A stretch of DNA of 64,000 nucleotides from Dryobates pubescens (GCF_014839835.1 NC_071616.1:36659307-36723306); one strand, 5' to 3'. Positions 27,090-39,459 are shown, counted from the first letter of the stretch. A program made the numbers and translations. Notes: generated from the letters alone by a model not told the origin.

Positions 27090-28210
27090 ACGGAGGGTTG
27101 GAGGCGGGGGCACTCCTTCCCTCCCGTGGGCACTAGCGATCCCCGCGGCCGCCGGGCCGGGCACCTGCTCCCGCCCCGCGGCGGGGCCGGAGAGGACGGG
27201 GGCGGGGCGGTGGCGGTGAAATACGGCGGCGGAGCGGGGCGTTCTCCTATGGCTCGGCGGCAGCAGAGGCGGCACGGCGGGGCCGGTGGCCCGGCGGCAA
27301 GGGGGCGGCATGCTGGGGGCTGCGGGGCGGTAGCGCTGAGCCGGTGCCGGGGCGGCGGGAGCGGCGATGCGGCTGCTCGGCGCTATCCTGCGGCTGCTGG
27401 TGGCCGGGGCGCTGGGAGCGCCGCCCGCCCTGGTGAGAACCGAGGTCTGGAGTTGGGGTTGAAGTGGGGCAGACCGGCCTCACCGGTGCTCCTGCCCGGG
27501 CTGTCGGTGGCCGGCGGGGCAGCTGCTTCCGGTGCTGGGTGGGGAAAAGGCGGCGGGTCCCCCCATGCCGCCCCCGCCAGCGCCCGCCTTTCCCACCCTG
27601 CAGGTCCCGGAGGTGCGAGGAACGGCCGGCGCGGAGCCACCCGGTACGTTGGCAGTGGGCGGCAGCCGGTGCCCTGACTGGGAGGGGGCAGCAGCCCGGG
27701 GCGGGCTGCGCGCAGGGCCGTGGGGGGCTCGGTACTGCCCCGTGGCCGTTTTCCCTTCGGAGCCCTGTGGTGATGAGTGGTGAGCTGTGCCGAGGCTCGG
27801 AGCAACCCTTTCCCCCCAGCCCGCCCCGGGCGCTTGCTGCAGCGGGCAGCGCCGCGGGCCGGATCGCAGCTCAGCCTTGCCCCAGGCTTGTTCCGCCGGG
27901 GCTGGGCTGTAGGACCCGAGCAGGAACACACCGCCTTGGCTCCTCTCTGCTATCCCCGCTGGTAAACCCGAGGGGACAGTTGCTTGCTGCGGAGCTGGAT
28001 TTCTGTGCCTGTCGAGGGAGGGCAGGGGCATGGGGTAGTCCTGTTTTGGTAGGAGGCAAGGGGAAGGTGGACTGCCTGAGACGGGGCGGGCGAGACGGCG
28101 GCGAAAGAGCTGACCGGGGTGGGTGTGGTGGCTGTGCGAGCCCCCACGCCAGGGGGGTGATGAGCTAACTGGGGGCGCAAGAAGGTCCTCCGCATCCCTG
28201 TGCCCTTGTG
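27090..28210 (+). promoter_or_regulatory. PGF: CpG island and promoter of PGF
   Basis: Very CpG-rich sequence spanning PGF exons 1 and 2. GC boxes (gggggcggggcgg near 27198-27210) lie 150-170 bp upstream of the ATG. No clear TATA box is seen at a fitting distance. Confidence 0.65.
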
Positions 28211-31200
28211 ACGGCTTCAGGACCCTGCCGCGGGCGGTGCCCCTGCCTCGGCCGTGTTTCAGCCAGGCTCAGACTCTCCGGGGCACCTCCTTCTAGCACC
28301 TCATCCTTGTCCCTTGCAGTCTTGACCTTTCGGGAGATCTGGAATCGTAGTTTCTGCCGGCCTCTGGAGCAGCTGGTGGACGTCATTACCGAGTTCCCCA
28401 ACGAGGTGGAGTACATCTTCAGACCCTCCTGCGTCTCCCTGCAGCGCTGCGGAGGCTGCTGTGGGGACGAGGGTCTCCGCTGTGTTCCTGTAGAGACAAC
28501 CACGGTCACCATGCAGGTAAGCACTGCACTGGGTACTCAGGGAGCTATTTGTCAAGTGCTAAGAGGATGGACTTGCAGGCTCACATCCTCTAGATGTAGT
28601 AGCAGCACGGAAAACGGGACAGGGGGCTTATTCATACTGTTCAAATGCACGCCAAACCAGGAGGGTCCCTCTGCCTGCCCTTTGGGCATCTCCTTGAGGC
28701 CAGGTGCCACCCCTGGTGGTGCTGGCTTTGCTCCCTGCTTCCCTGCCATCTCTTCTCTGTGAAGTCCCTCTTTCTGACTTTCCAGACCCATCCCACAGTG
28801 GGCTGGGGGTGTCCCGGTTGCCTATGACTCCACCCGCTGTAGCAAAGCAGGCTCTGCCCCTGAATCGCAGGGAGAAGCAAGTCTTTCATCTGTCAGGAAA
28901 TGCCTGCAGCGCTGGTGACGGGGAATGAGTGCTGGGAGCATGGTGAGCAGAGCTGTGCCTGCTCTGTTTCCAGTCCCCACTGTGGGAGTTGTGCAAAGTG
29001 GAGTGGCTGGCCCTGGGCTAGGAAGAAGCTGTGGACTGGCTCTTTCCCATGTACCAGGCAACCATCCTCCTCACCTTGCAACCCTTGTGCTGTGCTGTCG
29101 CCCTGCTGCTGCTTACAGGGAGCAGGGAAGAGCTCTACTTTGCCATGGGTGATGGACTAAAGAGTGCCTGCAATACATCACTAGTGATTTTGGCCCCTCA
29201 GCTTGAAAGGCAGAGTAGGAGTCTTCAAAAAAATCTTACCTGAGTTGGAGCAAGAACCTGATGTAAATGGGAGGCAGCTCTGCAAGCACAGGTCTTCCTC
29301 CATGGGAGAGATCCTGCTGCTGTGTGTGGGATGGCAAGGCCAGGCACTTCTGTGGGGTTAGTATGGATCACACCAATGAGGAGCATACCCTGTGAAGCCC
29401 CTGGGTGTTCGACCTGATCTTCTGTACTGCTGGGCTGGAGATGAACTCTGGTATGGTCTCCAAGTTTGGTGCTGCAGGAAAGGAGCCAGGAGGAGACAGC
29501 AGCAATGGGAACGGTCTGGAGGACACTATCGGGGGATGTTTCTGTCAGAGAAGGGAGATGTCCTAAGTGGTCAGATATGTGAAAGCTCTCCACAAAGGCA
29601 GGGGCAGAAAAATCTCCTTTAAGGCTGGGAAATGCCAGCACCAGAGGACTAAATTACAGCCCTGGAGACGCGGGGCAGCGCTAGCAGAACCTCCCAAGCT
29701 GCCAGGGTGGCCGGGCCGGGCTGACGCTGCCTGCATGCGGAGGTGGAGCCTCTGCCGCCGGAGGTCCCGAGGAACAGGTTAGACACGCGTCTGCCCGAGA
29801 GGCGGGGGTGGCCAGGCAGCGTGGTGGGAGCCTTTCCAGCCCCCTCCTGCCGCTGGCCACCTGGGAAGTAACCTTTGCTCCTCTTTCAGCTGCTGAAGAT
29901 AAAGCCGAATGGGGAGGCACCCTATGTGGAGATGGCATTCACCGAGCACAAGCAGTGCGAGTGCAGGTAGGGACCCCAGGCTCCCTTTGCACCTCTCTGC
30001 CACTTCGGCTAAAGCACCCCTGGCAGCTCACCCAGCATGACAGAAAAGGATGCCCTGGGGACACCTCAGCTGTGCTGTGACACCCCTACTGTCTCCATAT
30101 TGGGCTTTACTGGTGCTTAGGGCCCTTGCTTATCTGCAGGCTGCTGTGCTTCTGGCAGCCTGCTCCCCACAGCCAAGGGGGTGTGTAGTGTTGTGCAGCC
30201 AGGCTGGACACTGTGCACAGGCTGCAGGGCTGGAGCTGCTGCAGCACCCCAGTTCCACGCACAATGATGTTTGTGTTGTGTCCCCCCCACCTGCCATCCC
30301 TGTGGCTGCCTTAGCGTGCCTGGTGTGTGTCCTCCTCTGGCTGGAGGAGCTGCCTGTGGGTAATGGAGCTGGTGGCTTTTGAGGCAGGTGTTTGGTATGG
30401 GGCAGTGTGCCCAAGGAGGTGGCTCAGCGTGGCTGAGCATGGCTTGGCATAACTCAGCATGACCATGGCCCAAAGAGAAAGATGAAGGACTGGACCTTGC
30501 ACCTCTATTTAAGGGAAGCTGCCCTGTCCAGGGCTGGAGAGCAGAGGTCTATATCCAAGCTGACAAATAAAAGCTTAAAATATGCAGCACCAACCTGGCA
30601 CAGATATGCAGCACTGGCCTGGGATGGATGCCACAGCCTCCTGGCAAATAATTAACCCCTTGGTGTACTCACTGTGTGTCCCAGAGCTGGTGAGAGCTTG
30701 GTCAGGGTTGGGCCTCTGCCCAGGGGCTGCAGCACTCTGGGAGCAGGAAGCAGTGAGTAGCTCCAGTGCTGCTCACAGTGGATCCCTGTCACAACGCCTC
30801 TCCAGCACCTTCTGCATGGGAGGCCCTGGTGTTTGCTCTCCATCATGATCCCAGGGAAATTCAGTATTATAAAAGCTGGGGATTGAGTGTCCAGCTGGGC
30901 AGTTGTCAGGCATGACTCTTGCCTGGAAGAAAAGCCTGAGGATCCCTAGGTCGGTATTCCCCTGCAGCTGTAAGAGTGGCTGTGCTGGAGCAGACCCAAA
31001 GGCCTGTCCTGTTCCATGCTGTTTCTGGAGCATCTGTCTGTGGATGCAGAAGGGAGAGTGGGAAGAAGCACATGTGTTACTTCCCCTCTCTGCTTCCAGC
31101 TATTTTCCATGCAGGGAATTTCCTGAGTCTGTTGTGGTTTTCCTACCTAGGGTAACTCCCAGGGGATCTCCTACAAGCACAGCCTGCCTTTGACTCTCTG

Positions 31201-33713
31201 TAAATTTCTTGCTTATGCAGCACTTTTCCACTTCTCTGTAAGCTGTTTCCCATAGACTTACATAGCTCCCCTTTGAAATTTAGTGTAGATGTGGTGGATG
31301 TCCTGGCCTTGGCACCTATAGGAGGATGCTTAAGCCAAGTGTGTCGTGGCTGCTGTCTGAGAACCACCGCTGAGGCTTTGCAGCAAGACCCATGTTTACT
31401 CAGGATGTTGGGCCTTGTTTAACTAGCTCAGCCATGAAAGCTGTCACTGACAGTGTCTGAAACCGTGCTTGCCAGCTTCATGGGGGCAGAATGTCACATC
31501 CTCAGAGATGCCACCAAAGCCAACCATCTGCTGCCCCTTTCTCTCTGCCTTATATTGACCACTGCAATCAGCTTCTGGATGAGGAGTTCATAACATGGAG
31601 GGAGGTCATATTGGGTGTGTTTTAAGCATGACCAATAGCATGTAAATTGTGCTGTGCACTGGGACTTCTCTGTAAACCACCTCCAGCAGCTCAACAGACA
31701 GCACTGCCCAAGTGACCACTTCACCCTGTCCTTTTGCTACCCCACAGGCCCCGGCAGGACCTGATGAAGTTGGGAAGGTGAGTGACACCAGGAGTGGCAT
31801 TGCCAGCTGTTGTTGTGGGTCTCATTTCCCACTCATCAGCCTCTCTTGTGGAACTTTTGTTTTGAAGGAGGAAGTCCAAGGGCCGAGGTAAGAGAAGACA
31901 AGATAAGAAGAGACGTAAAGACTGTGAACTGTGAGTAGGGGCCGGCATGGATGGTGTCTTCTGGGTTGATTTTCTTTGGGATGAGCAGCTTCATTAAGCC
32001 TTTAGGTCTTTACTGACACTGTGAGCAGTGAGGGGGTTATGCAGAACACAGAGCAGCTCTGAAGAAAAGGACTTGAGGGTGCTCGTGGATGAGAAGCTCA
32101 ATATGAGCCACCAGCGTGCACTTACAGCCCAGAAAGCCAATCACATCCTGGGCTGCATCACGAGAAGCATTGCCAGCAGGTCAAGGGAGGTGATTCTCCC
32201 ACTGTGCTCTGCTCTGGTGAGACCCCACCTGGAGCAGTGTCCAGTTCTGGGGCCCCTGTTACAGGAAGGATCTGGACGTGCTGAAGCATGTCCAGAGAAG
32301 GGCCACAAGGATGATTAGAGGGTTGGAGCACCTCTCCTATGAGGACAGACTGGGAGATCTGGGGCTCTTCAGTCTGGAGAAGAGAAGGCTCTGAGGAGCC
32401 CTTACTGTGGCCTTCTGGTATCTGAAGAGGGCTACAAGAAAGCTGGGGAGGGACTTTTTAGGGTGCCAGGTAGTGACAGGACTAGGGGGAATGGAAAAAA
32501 ACTAGAAATGGGTAGATTCTGATTGGATGTCAGGAAGAAGTTCTTCACCATGAAGGTGGCGAGACGCTGGAACAGGTTGCCCAGGGAGGTGGTGGAAGCC
32601 AGGCTGGATGTGGCTCTGAGCAACCTGATCTAGTGTGAAGTGTCCCTGCCCATGGCAAGGGGGTTGGAACTAGATGATCCTTGAGGCCCCTTCCAACCCT
32701 AACAATTCTGTGATCCTATGCAGGAGAAAGCAGGACAGGGGGAAGAGTGGGTGGCTGTGGGGAAATGGGCTTTGTCCTGAAGGCTTAATAAATGCTCAGT
32801 AGTTCCCAGGCTCCACTGCTCAAAGCTGGCCAGTGTCACTCACGCTGGAGATGAATGGACTGGGTGACTTGGTGGTGTGTGCTCTATCACAATCACAGAC
32901 CATGCTGAATTTCCTGGAGCCATGACTTTCCAGTTTCAGCTTCATCTTGCTGCCTGCTGTGTCCTTCCTGCTGCCCTTGGCTGGTTGTTGTTTGGGTTCT
33001 TCTACCCTTCCTGTGAAGAAAGACTGAGAGAACTGGGGCTGTTCAGCCTTGTAAGAGAAGGCTAAGAAGGGATCTTGTCGACATCTATAAATAGCTGAGG
33101 GGTGGGTGTCAAGATGGAGGTGCCAGGCTCTTTCTGGTGATGCCCAGTGGTAAGGCAAGATACAACAGGTACAATCTAGAACACAGGAAGGTCCACCTCA
33201 ACACGAGGAGACACTTCTTTATGGTGAGGGTGATGCAGCACTGGAACAGGCTGCCTGGAGAGGCTGTGGGGTCTCCTTCGCTGGAGACTTTCAAACCCCA
33301 CCTGGATGCATTCCTGTGCAGCCTGCACTATGTGATCCTGCTTTGGCAGAGGGGTTGGACTCGGTGATCTCTGGAGGTGCCTTTCAAACCCTGACATTGC
33401 TGTCACAGGGCAGGCTGGACACACTGTGGGCACTTTTGGGGTATGACACCTGTGGCTGGCACTTCTGTGACACATTTCCCTGTTTCGTCTGAAGCTTGCT
33501 GCTCAGGTCGCAGCCAGCACCTGCAGCTCCATTGTCCTCACTCCCCACAGTGAAGAAGCTGCTTGTGGTTCTCACCTATGCAATTCAGTGCTGGAGGGGC
33601 CAGGCAGAGAGAGGGCAGAGTGGATGCACTCAGGGGTCCTAGTGTCTCCCCATCCTGGCGATGCTCACCCAATGTGATGCTCTCTTTGCAGATGTGGCAC
33701 ACCACGCAGGTAG
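27367..33713 (+). CDS. PGF: PGF, placental growth factor (VEGF family)
   Basis: Secreted cystine-knot dimer that binds VEGFR1 and, through a basic cassette, heparin and neuropilin. Seven exons: 27367-27432, 27604-27643, 28320-28516, 29890-29966, 31748-31777, 31868-31930 and 33692-33713, totalling 495 nt or 164 residues plus stop. Exons of 197, 77 and 30 nt match the VEGF-family exon sizes. The signal peptide is about residues 1-18. The knot core includes [17 protein letters not shown], then CVPVE and HKQCECRPR. Exon 6 (63 nt) encodes the basic stretch [18 protein letters not shown], and exon 7 ends the protein with LCGTPRR, like human LCGDAVPRR. PGF is favoured over VEGFA by this ending, by LLKI after the knot and by the position next to EIF2B2. 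Exon 6 has equal flanking phases, so skipping gives a PlGF-1-like form. A sequon NRS precedes the first knot cysteine. Confidence 0.95.
30566..30571 (+). terminator. Intronic AATAAA in PGF intron 4
   Basis: Canonical poly(A) hexamer in the intron after exon 29890-29966. Use of it would truncate PGF after the cystine knot, before the basic cassette. There is no evidence of use beyond the motif itself. Confidence 0.25.
32036..32720 (+). repeat. CR1 LINE fragment with residual ORF2 end
   Basis: The longest CR1 copy in the window, in the last PGF intron. Upstream it keeps decayed reverse-transcriptase ORF coding sequence (a frame reading [16 protein letters not shown] at 32067-32114), followed by the 3' untranslated blocks and a terminal 'aattctgtgatcctatg'. 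Confidence 0.95.
32787..32792 (+). terminator. AATAAA downstream of PGF exon 6
   Basis: If intron 6 is retained, the frame stops at 31932-31934 directly after KDCEL. This hexamer, about 850 bp further on and just past a CR1, could then end the transcript. Motif only. Confidence 0.25.
33003..33403 (+). repeat. CR1 LINE fragment
   Basis: A second CR1 in the last PGF intron, of a different subfamily from the 32,036 copy. It shows 'gaaagactgagagaactggg', 'cacttctttatggtgagggt', 'gcctggagaggctgtggggt' and 'ctggatgcattcctgtgcag'. Confidence 0.92.
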
Positions 33714-34241
33714 CCTCCAAGCACCAGTGGGGTGCCCCTCCAGGCAGCGGTGGGGAGCAGGACTCTGGCAGGGAAGAGCTGACTGAACCCTTGCTTAGCC
33801 CTAGTGGTAACACAGCCTGGAACTGAGGACTCCTTTGCCCCATCTGCACCACCAGCAGCAGAATAGAAGGACCCTGGGGCCGAAGATGAGGAGCTCAAGC
33901 AGTGCGTTGGTGTTTGAGTGCATCCTGGGGATGGCAAGGAGCAGGGCTGGTGGATGTGCTGCCGGAGCAGGCTGGGGACAGGGTGACATGGGGGGTGAGC
34001 AGAGAGGGCTCAGAGGGCTGCAGCTGCAAAATTGCTCTGTCCTGCCAATGCCTTGCAGCTGGGGAGGAAGGAAACCTGGGGCAGGCAAGGCTGCGTGTCT
34101 GTGTCCATCCCAGCCTTGGCACAGAGCAGTCCAGGAGGGTGCCAGGGAATGTGCCTCGGAAGCCCTTCTCATGGGGAAGGGGAGGGAACTGGGGTTGCCA
34201 GGGCTCCTCACATACAGCCACATCTCAGAGTTGCCCTGCTC

Positions 34242-34247
34242 AATAAA
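34242..34247 (+). terminator. PGF: Probable PGF polyadenylation signal
   Basis: AATAAA about 530 bp after the PGF stop, in 'gctcaataaaacctgctgct'. It is the first canonical hexamer after the terminal exon. Confidence 0.6.
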
Positions 34248-37200
34248 ACCTGCTGCTCAGAGGCAGAGGCTGGCTGTGCAAGCACTCCTGTCTGCTTTCC
34301 AGCAGCAAGGCCCTTCCCCATGGACACCCACTCTGGCTGGAGGAGGGTGGGCCTGCTGGCTTTCCTTCTGCTTGGCTGGGCTGATGCAACATTAGAGCAG
34401 CAGGAGCAGGCTGCCCATCAACCTTCCTACCTAAGAAACACCCTACCAAGGCTTGCTCAGCCAGCATGGGGGCAGGCTGCTCTGGGAGCCCTATCTCTTA
34501 CTAGGAACATCCATGAGTGTGTAGGGGGCTGGTGGTCCTCATCGAGGTGGCTGTGTGCTGCTGGTTCCTGCTTTCCCCACTCAGACAGGTCCATGCCCAG
34601 GTCTGGTGGGGGTAGCTGCTGCCCTTCTTTCTGTGTTCTGTGCCCCTGGGGTCTTTCTCCTCTTTCCTGCCCCCACAGGACTGGCTGTCAAATGCATCCA
34701 GTGCTGTTCTGTGCAGACCATACCCTGGAGCGTGCACATAGCTGGAAATCCTAGGGCTGAGGTGGGCCTCAGCATGCCTGTGGGGCCCTCCTGGCACTGG
34801 GTTGAAACAAAATCAGGGTCTGTTCTTCAGAGCTCCAAGCAAAAGGCTGGAGGGCAATCTGTGCAAAGGCTTCAATGTTGCCATCAAAGGAGATAATCTG
34901 TGGATTTCTTGGCAGTGAGGAACAAGAGTGGAGCCTAATGTAGCAGATGTTGGGATCCAAGGCAGCTCCTCCCCACTTCTGACATGGCAGCCTGTAGCTG
35001 GGACAGGCTCCATCAGAGCTGTAATGCTGGTGCTGCCTGGGGCGGGCACAAGGATTTGGGTAGAGTGCATGCCCTGTGGCAGTGGTTCCCTGGCAGGGAA
35101 AGACAGTGGTGAGTGTTGAGGCAGTTTGAACCTCAATGTTGCCACCGTGCAGCATGGCATGGATAAGTTGTACCTGTGCAGACTGGCATATCTTCCAGGA
35201 GCTTGCTAGATGCCTTTTGGATCCTGTTTCCACTTCTGGCACCTACAGCATCCTGGGACACAACGCACCAGGGGTTCTGCCTCAATATGATGCTCCTTCT
35301 TGGTTGCCTCAAGTATGAGGGGGTCTTGCTGTTCTTTTTCCCATGCTGCTCAGGGTTTGCATGGGCCATGAGGGACCCCAGTTCTGGTTGCTTGGCTTGG
35401 TACATGCAGGCTCTCCCCGTTCCTGTGTCCCCTTTCAGCCTGACTGGTTTTGTTTCGAGGCTAAGAACTGTGTGCAAGCACTTGAGGGATGTAGGTGATG
35501 GTTTCTGTATTGTTTTTAACAGCAAAAGTTTCACCACAGTAGTATTAAACCTTTTAAAAGGAAATTACATAAACCCAAGATGTTAATTAATACAAATAAA
35601 TTTGTCAAGAGTAGTGATTAGGGTTACAAAAAATTCAGCTTCCTGCCCAGTGGCTTTTCCAACAGTTCCTGGTGTCTGGCATCCCCTCTTTGGCTGCTGC
35701 TGGGCACTGGGCTGTTTCAGGCAGCTGTGCCCAGAGAGGCAGGGCCGGGTGTCTGCCTTGCGTGGCCGCTCCGTGTCGCCTCTCCCCTGCATGACCCGAG
35801 CCCCCCGGGTGCTGGGAGGCCTTATCCCATGCCTGTGGCGTGGGGTGTCGGGGAAGGGACGTGGTGTGCGGGAGGGGTGCGGCTGTCCCCCCGCTGCAGT
35901 GCTGGGAGGATCGGCCGGGGCAGGGCAGGAGCAGGGGACGGCGCCGCCCGCAGGCACAGGGGGTTTGGAAGCTGCATCTCCAGGTGTCGGCTCCCTTCAG
36001 CTCCAGGTGGTGGTTCACTGAGGCTTCACTGGTGAAGGCACCCCTGTGAGCCTCAGCAGCTCCTTGGCTCTCCGGGGGTTATAGCAAGCATCATGCACCC
36101 AGAGGAGGACTGGTTCCCTCCCCTGTCCCTAGAGGGGAGATTCTGGGAGCTGTTGGGACCTTCCTTGTCCCAGGGTGGTAGGGACTTCCAGAAGGACATT
36201 GCACACAATGGTGGCGTGAGGGAGGAAATGAGCTCCTGGACTTGGCTCTTGTGGCCACCACCCATGGTCCCAAAGGGACCAGCCAGTATCTGCCTGTCTC
36301 CCCTCTGTGTTGGTCCCAGTTGTGTCTTTTTTGGAGGCTTACACCACAAGCTCCTGTCAGACCTCCCTGGCCTCAGAGCACAGGTGTTCCCTGAGCACCA
36401 CTAAGTTCAGCTACAGATCCCCATGTCTCCTAAAGCTGCAGGAGGGCACTAGTTTCCTTGTAAAGGATCAGAACAACCCCATGATGGTCCTACATGGGAA
36501 GGCAGCATATGTGCCTCAGCCCTAGTGCTCCCAAATCCCCTCATCCTTTCCCTGCCTGCATACCCATTGCAGACAGGCAGCTGTCTCACAGAAGCAGCAT
36601 GCCACTGGGTTATCAGTGTCCCTGGGCTCCCTGGGTCTCCCAGCCTTACAGAGCAAAGGTTTATTTAATAAGGCTTTAGGAGCCAGAGCTGCAGCAAGGT
36701 GGTTCAGAAGGAGAGTTATAGGGGAGAGAAAACATAAGCTGGGCTCCAGGCTGCCCTGAAAACAAACCAACAAGTATTTCTTGGGAAGTACCTGGAAAGG
36801 TGATGTGGCAATCGGCCCAGAGATGCAGCATTGTAGCTGATGAAGCTCTGACATTAAAGCTTTGCTGATAACCTCCAGCCTTCCCGATCCTGGGATGCCA
36901 TTGGAGCACTGCCTCCCAGCAGCTTCTCCCTTGCACTTGCCAGCACAGGTTTCCCATGTATTTCCATGCAAACAAATACCCACTGAGCTCCTAACCTCTC
37001 ATTTGCAGGCCAGTCCTTGGGAGACTTCTCGATGATGCCTTTGGCTCACTTTCTTCTGCATTGTTCCTTGTTCCTTCTGCCTTGCTGGTCCCTCACCATG
37101 ACTGTTTAGTGCTGAGTGGCCCCAGGATTGCCCAATCTCTGCCCCATTCAGCTCTGCAAAGCTCTGCAGGGGGTTCCCAAAAGGAGGTCAAAAGAGCCAT

Positions 37201-38748
37201 CTTCCAGATCCTCCCTTCCCATCCAGAGGGGATGCAGCTTTAACTGTGTGAAGCAATAAAATGCTTTAAATGCAAACCTGAAAGGTCTTTGGGTAATGGC
37301 TGGTTTATCTCTGTAATGGCTAAAGGAGGTGTTTGGAAAAGACCTCAGCAGAGTTTTGTTCCCCTCTCAGTGACTCCTCTTCAGGCGCTTCTCTAGCACC
37401 ATCTCCCCGATACCCAAACTCCTCTACAGATACCTTGCTCTGGATTTTGTACTTTACCTGTGCTCCCTGTCCTCTACAGGGACCCCATAGATCTGCTGAA
37501 GTCAAGCAGGTGAGTTGTGCTGGCACAGTCCTCTCATTCTGGGCCTCACTTTACTTCTTGCTTGCTCAGAGTTTTTGACTCAAAGGAGGAGCCTCCAGGC
37601 TCTTGCAGGAATTAAAAGGCCTTAGATACTAGGGGATGTAAACAGACTGGGCAGAAAAATGTGGTCTCTGCTAGGTAGAGACTGGGGGCGGGGGAAGAAG
37701 CAGAAAGTGTCTGGAGGAGAAACCAAAGAACCAAGCAGTGGGGTCATGTTTGGGAAGCAGCTTGTCTTACCAAGCAAACCCTCTGCACTGTATCAGACCT
37801 GCTCTCTGAGGCAGAGAATATTCACTTTTCACACTCCCTAGAAAGTGGCCTTCACAAGAAAGATATTTGGCAGTTAAAGTCTGAGCTGCCATGGGCACAG
37901 GCTTCATGTTTCTGTTGTTGTCAGACTAGGATGTGCAGAAGAGCTGCCTGAGGGTACTGAACCAGTGGACATTCTTTGCCATCAGTGTGTGCAGGGTGCT
38001 GAGTAATGGGTCAACCTCAAATGGGAGCCTCCTTGGGCATCCTGGCCAGGCTCTGGAGCCTTCAGTCTGCTCCAGGCTCAGATGCCATCTAGTCACACCA
38101 TGGGAAAGGCTGGGGCCAGCAAATACCAGTTGAAGAGGGGCTGAATGCAGCAAGTGTCCAGGCTGTGATGGCATAGCATGGGAGCAGTTCCTGTCAAAGT
38201 AAAATCACCTTTTAAAAAGCATTTTCTGCTGCAATGGGACATGCCCAGCTGACCTTAGCACAGTGTTTCTTAGGGTATCACTGGGGTTTCCTTCCAGCTG
38301 TCCTCCCTTTGCAGGTCTCCTGCTGTGCCTTCTCAAAGGACCTGAACTGACCATCCCACAGACACAGCAAACCCATTGGCCTGAGCCATATCTGGTTGAG
38401 CACTCCAGATTCAGCAGATCTCCTTGGCTAGTAACTGGAGTAGTCTAATGGGCTATTCCAAGAAAAAGCCAGGCCAGGAGGCCAGGAATGTGTGCTTCTA
38501 GGTTAAACCAGGCACTGATATTTTCCACTTACAAAGCATTTGTTAGCCACCAGCTGGGACTGCACGGTCATTTTGCTGCACCTTAGTGCATTTGTGCTGA
38601 TGTTCTCTGCTCTAGGTGTTTGAAATGTTTTAAAAGCAAACCAGTCTGCAAGAGCTGTCAAAACAAGCCCTGGGTTGGGAGGGAATGACAACCTTTTGCA
38701 GGATGCACATCAGAAAGAACCATCATTGCCCTGTGACAGGGCATGCAG
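34248..38748. other. Intergenic spacer between PGF and RPS6KL1
   Basis: No conserved coding exon was recognised. Two further plus-strand AATAAA motifs (35595-35600 and 37255-37260) could mark longer PGF 3' ends or an unannotated RNA. A GC-rich block at about 35,720-35,965 is listed separately. Confidence 0.5.
35720..35965. promoter_or_regulatory. Isolated GC- and CpG-rich block
   Basis: A locally CpG-rich stretch (for example gatcggccggggcagg, gacggcgccgcccgc) within ordinary sequence, away from the promoters of the flanking genes. It starts about 120 bp after an AATAAA. It may be a small CpG island serving an unrecognised RNA or an enhancer, or just a compositional patch. Confidence 0.3.
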
Positions 38749-38870
38749 GATCACAGACTACCAGGCTGGAAGGGACCTAAGCATCTTCTGGTCCAAGCTT
38801 CCTTGGCAAAAGCACGGTCTGGACAAGATGGCCCAGCCGCCTGCGCAGCTGAATCTTGAAAGTGCGAGAG
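38749..38870 (-). repeat. CR1 LINE 3'-end remnant
   Basis: Short, diverged minus-strand CR1 end: 'ggatcacagactaccaggct' and 'ggaagggacctaagcatctt'. The similarity fades towards 38,870. Confidence 0.65.
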
Positions 38871-39119
38871 GCGTCCAAAGAGCAGCTTGAGACCCGGCCC
38901 AGGCCCCGCTGCTGGCACGGCAGGCAGGTGGAGGCAACGGCTGCTCAGAACACAGCTCAAGACGGGAGGAAGGAAATACGGCAGCCAAGGCAGTGTGAAC
39001 GGGAGCTTCATTAACTAAGGACAATTAATAGTGACTAACGATGCTCACAGAGCAAGAAGCGCAACAGCGCTCCCCGCACGTTGATAGAGCTATGAAGGAC
39101 CTGCTCTGAGGCAGGATCC

Positions 39120-39459
39120 TGGTCAGGACCCCCGGCCCGGTGCCCCCCGAGGGGTGTGGGCGATTATCTCATCCGCAGCCAATCAGCGCCGTCCCGTAGC
39201 TCCGCCGCACCGGGCGCTCGGCCCCGCCCCGCCCCGCCCGGAGGATGCTGTCGGCAGCGCTGCGCCAGGTGCGTGCCCGCGGGAGCGGTGGGGTTAGGGC
39301 GGGCAACAGGAACGGGAATGGGAAGAGCAATGGGAAGAGGAATGGGGGGGCGGGGGGCGTGCCGGTCGCCTGCCGGCGGAGGGGCCGCGGCTGCTCGGCG
39401 CCTCACCCGCACGTCCCCGCTGCCTGTTTCCCGGCGGCGCAGGGCGGCGGTGCGGGGCC
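39120..39459 (+). promoter_or_regulatory. RPS6KL1: CpG-island promoter of RPS6KL1
   Basis: CpG-rich region with a CCAAT box in 'gcagccaatcagcgcc' (CCAAT at 39179-39183) and a string of GC boxes (ccccgccccgccccgccc, 39223-39240) 40-60 bp further on. Transcription probably starts close to 39,240. No TATA box was seen. Confidence 0.65.

Noticed and set aside
32036-32320. 96-codon frame with [16 protein letters not shown] as a host gene
   Set aside because: It is the decayed end of the CR1 reverse-transcriptase ORF, followed directly by the CR1 3' region.
33551-33691. Alternative terminal PGF exon from the acceptor at 33541-33550
   Set aside because: The acceptor is good and the frame stays open for about 40 codons, but the sequence resembles no VEGF-family tail, whereas exon 33692-33713 gives LCGTPRR.
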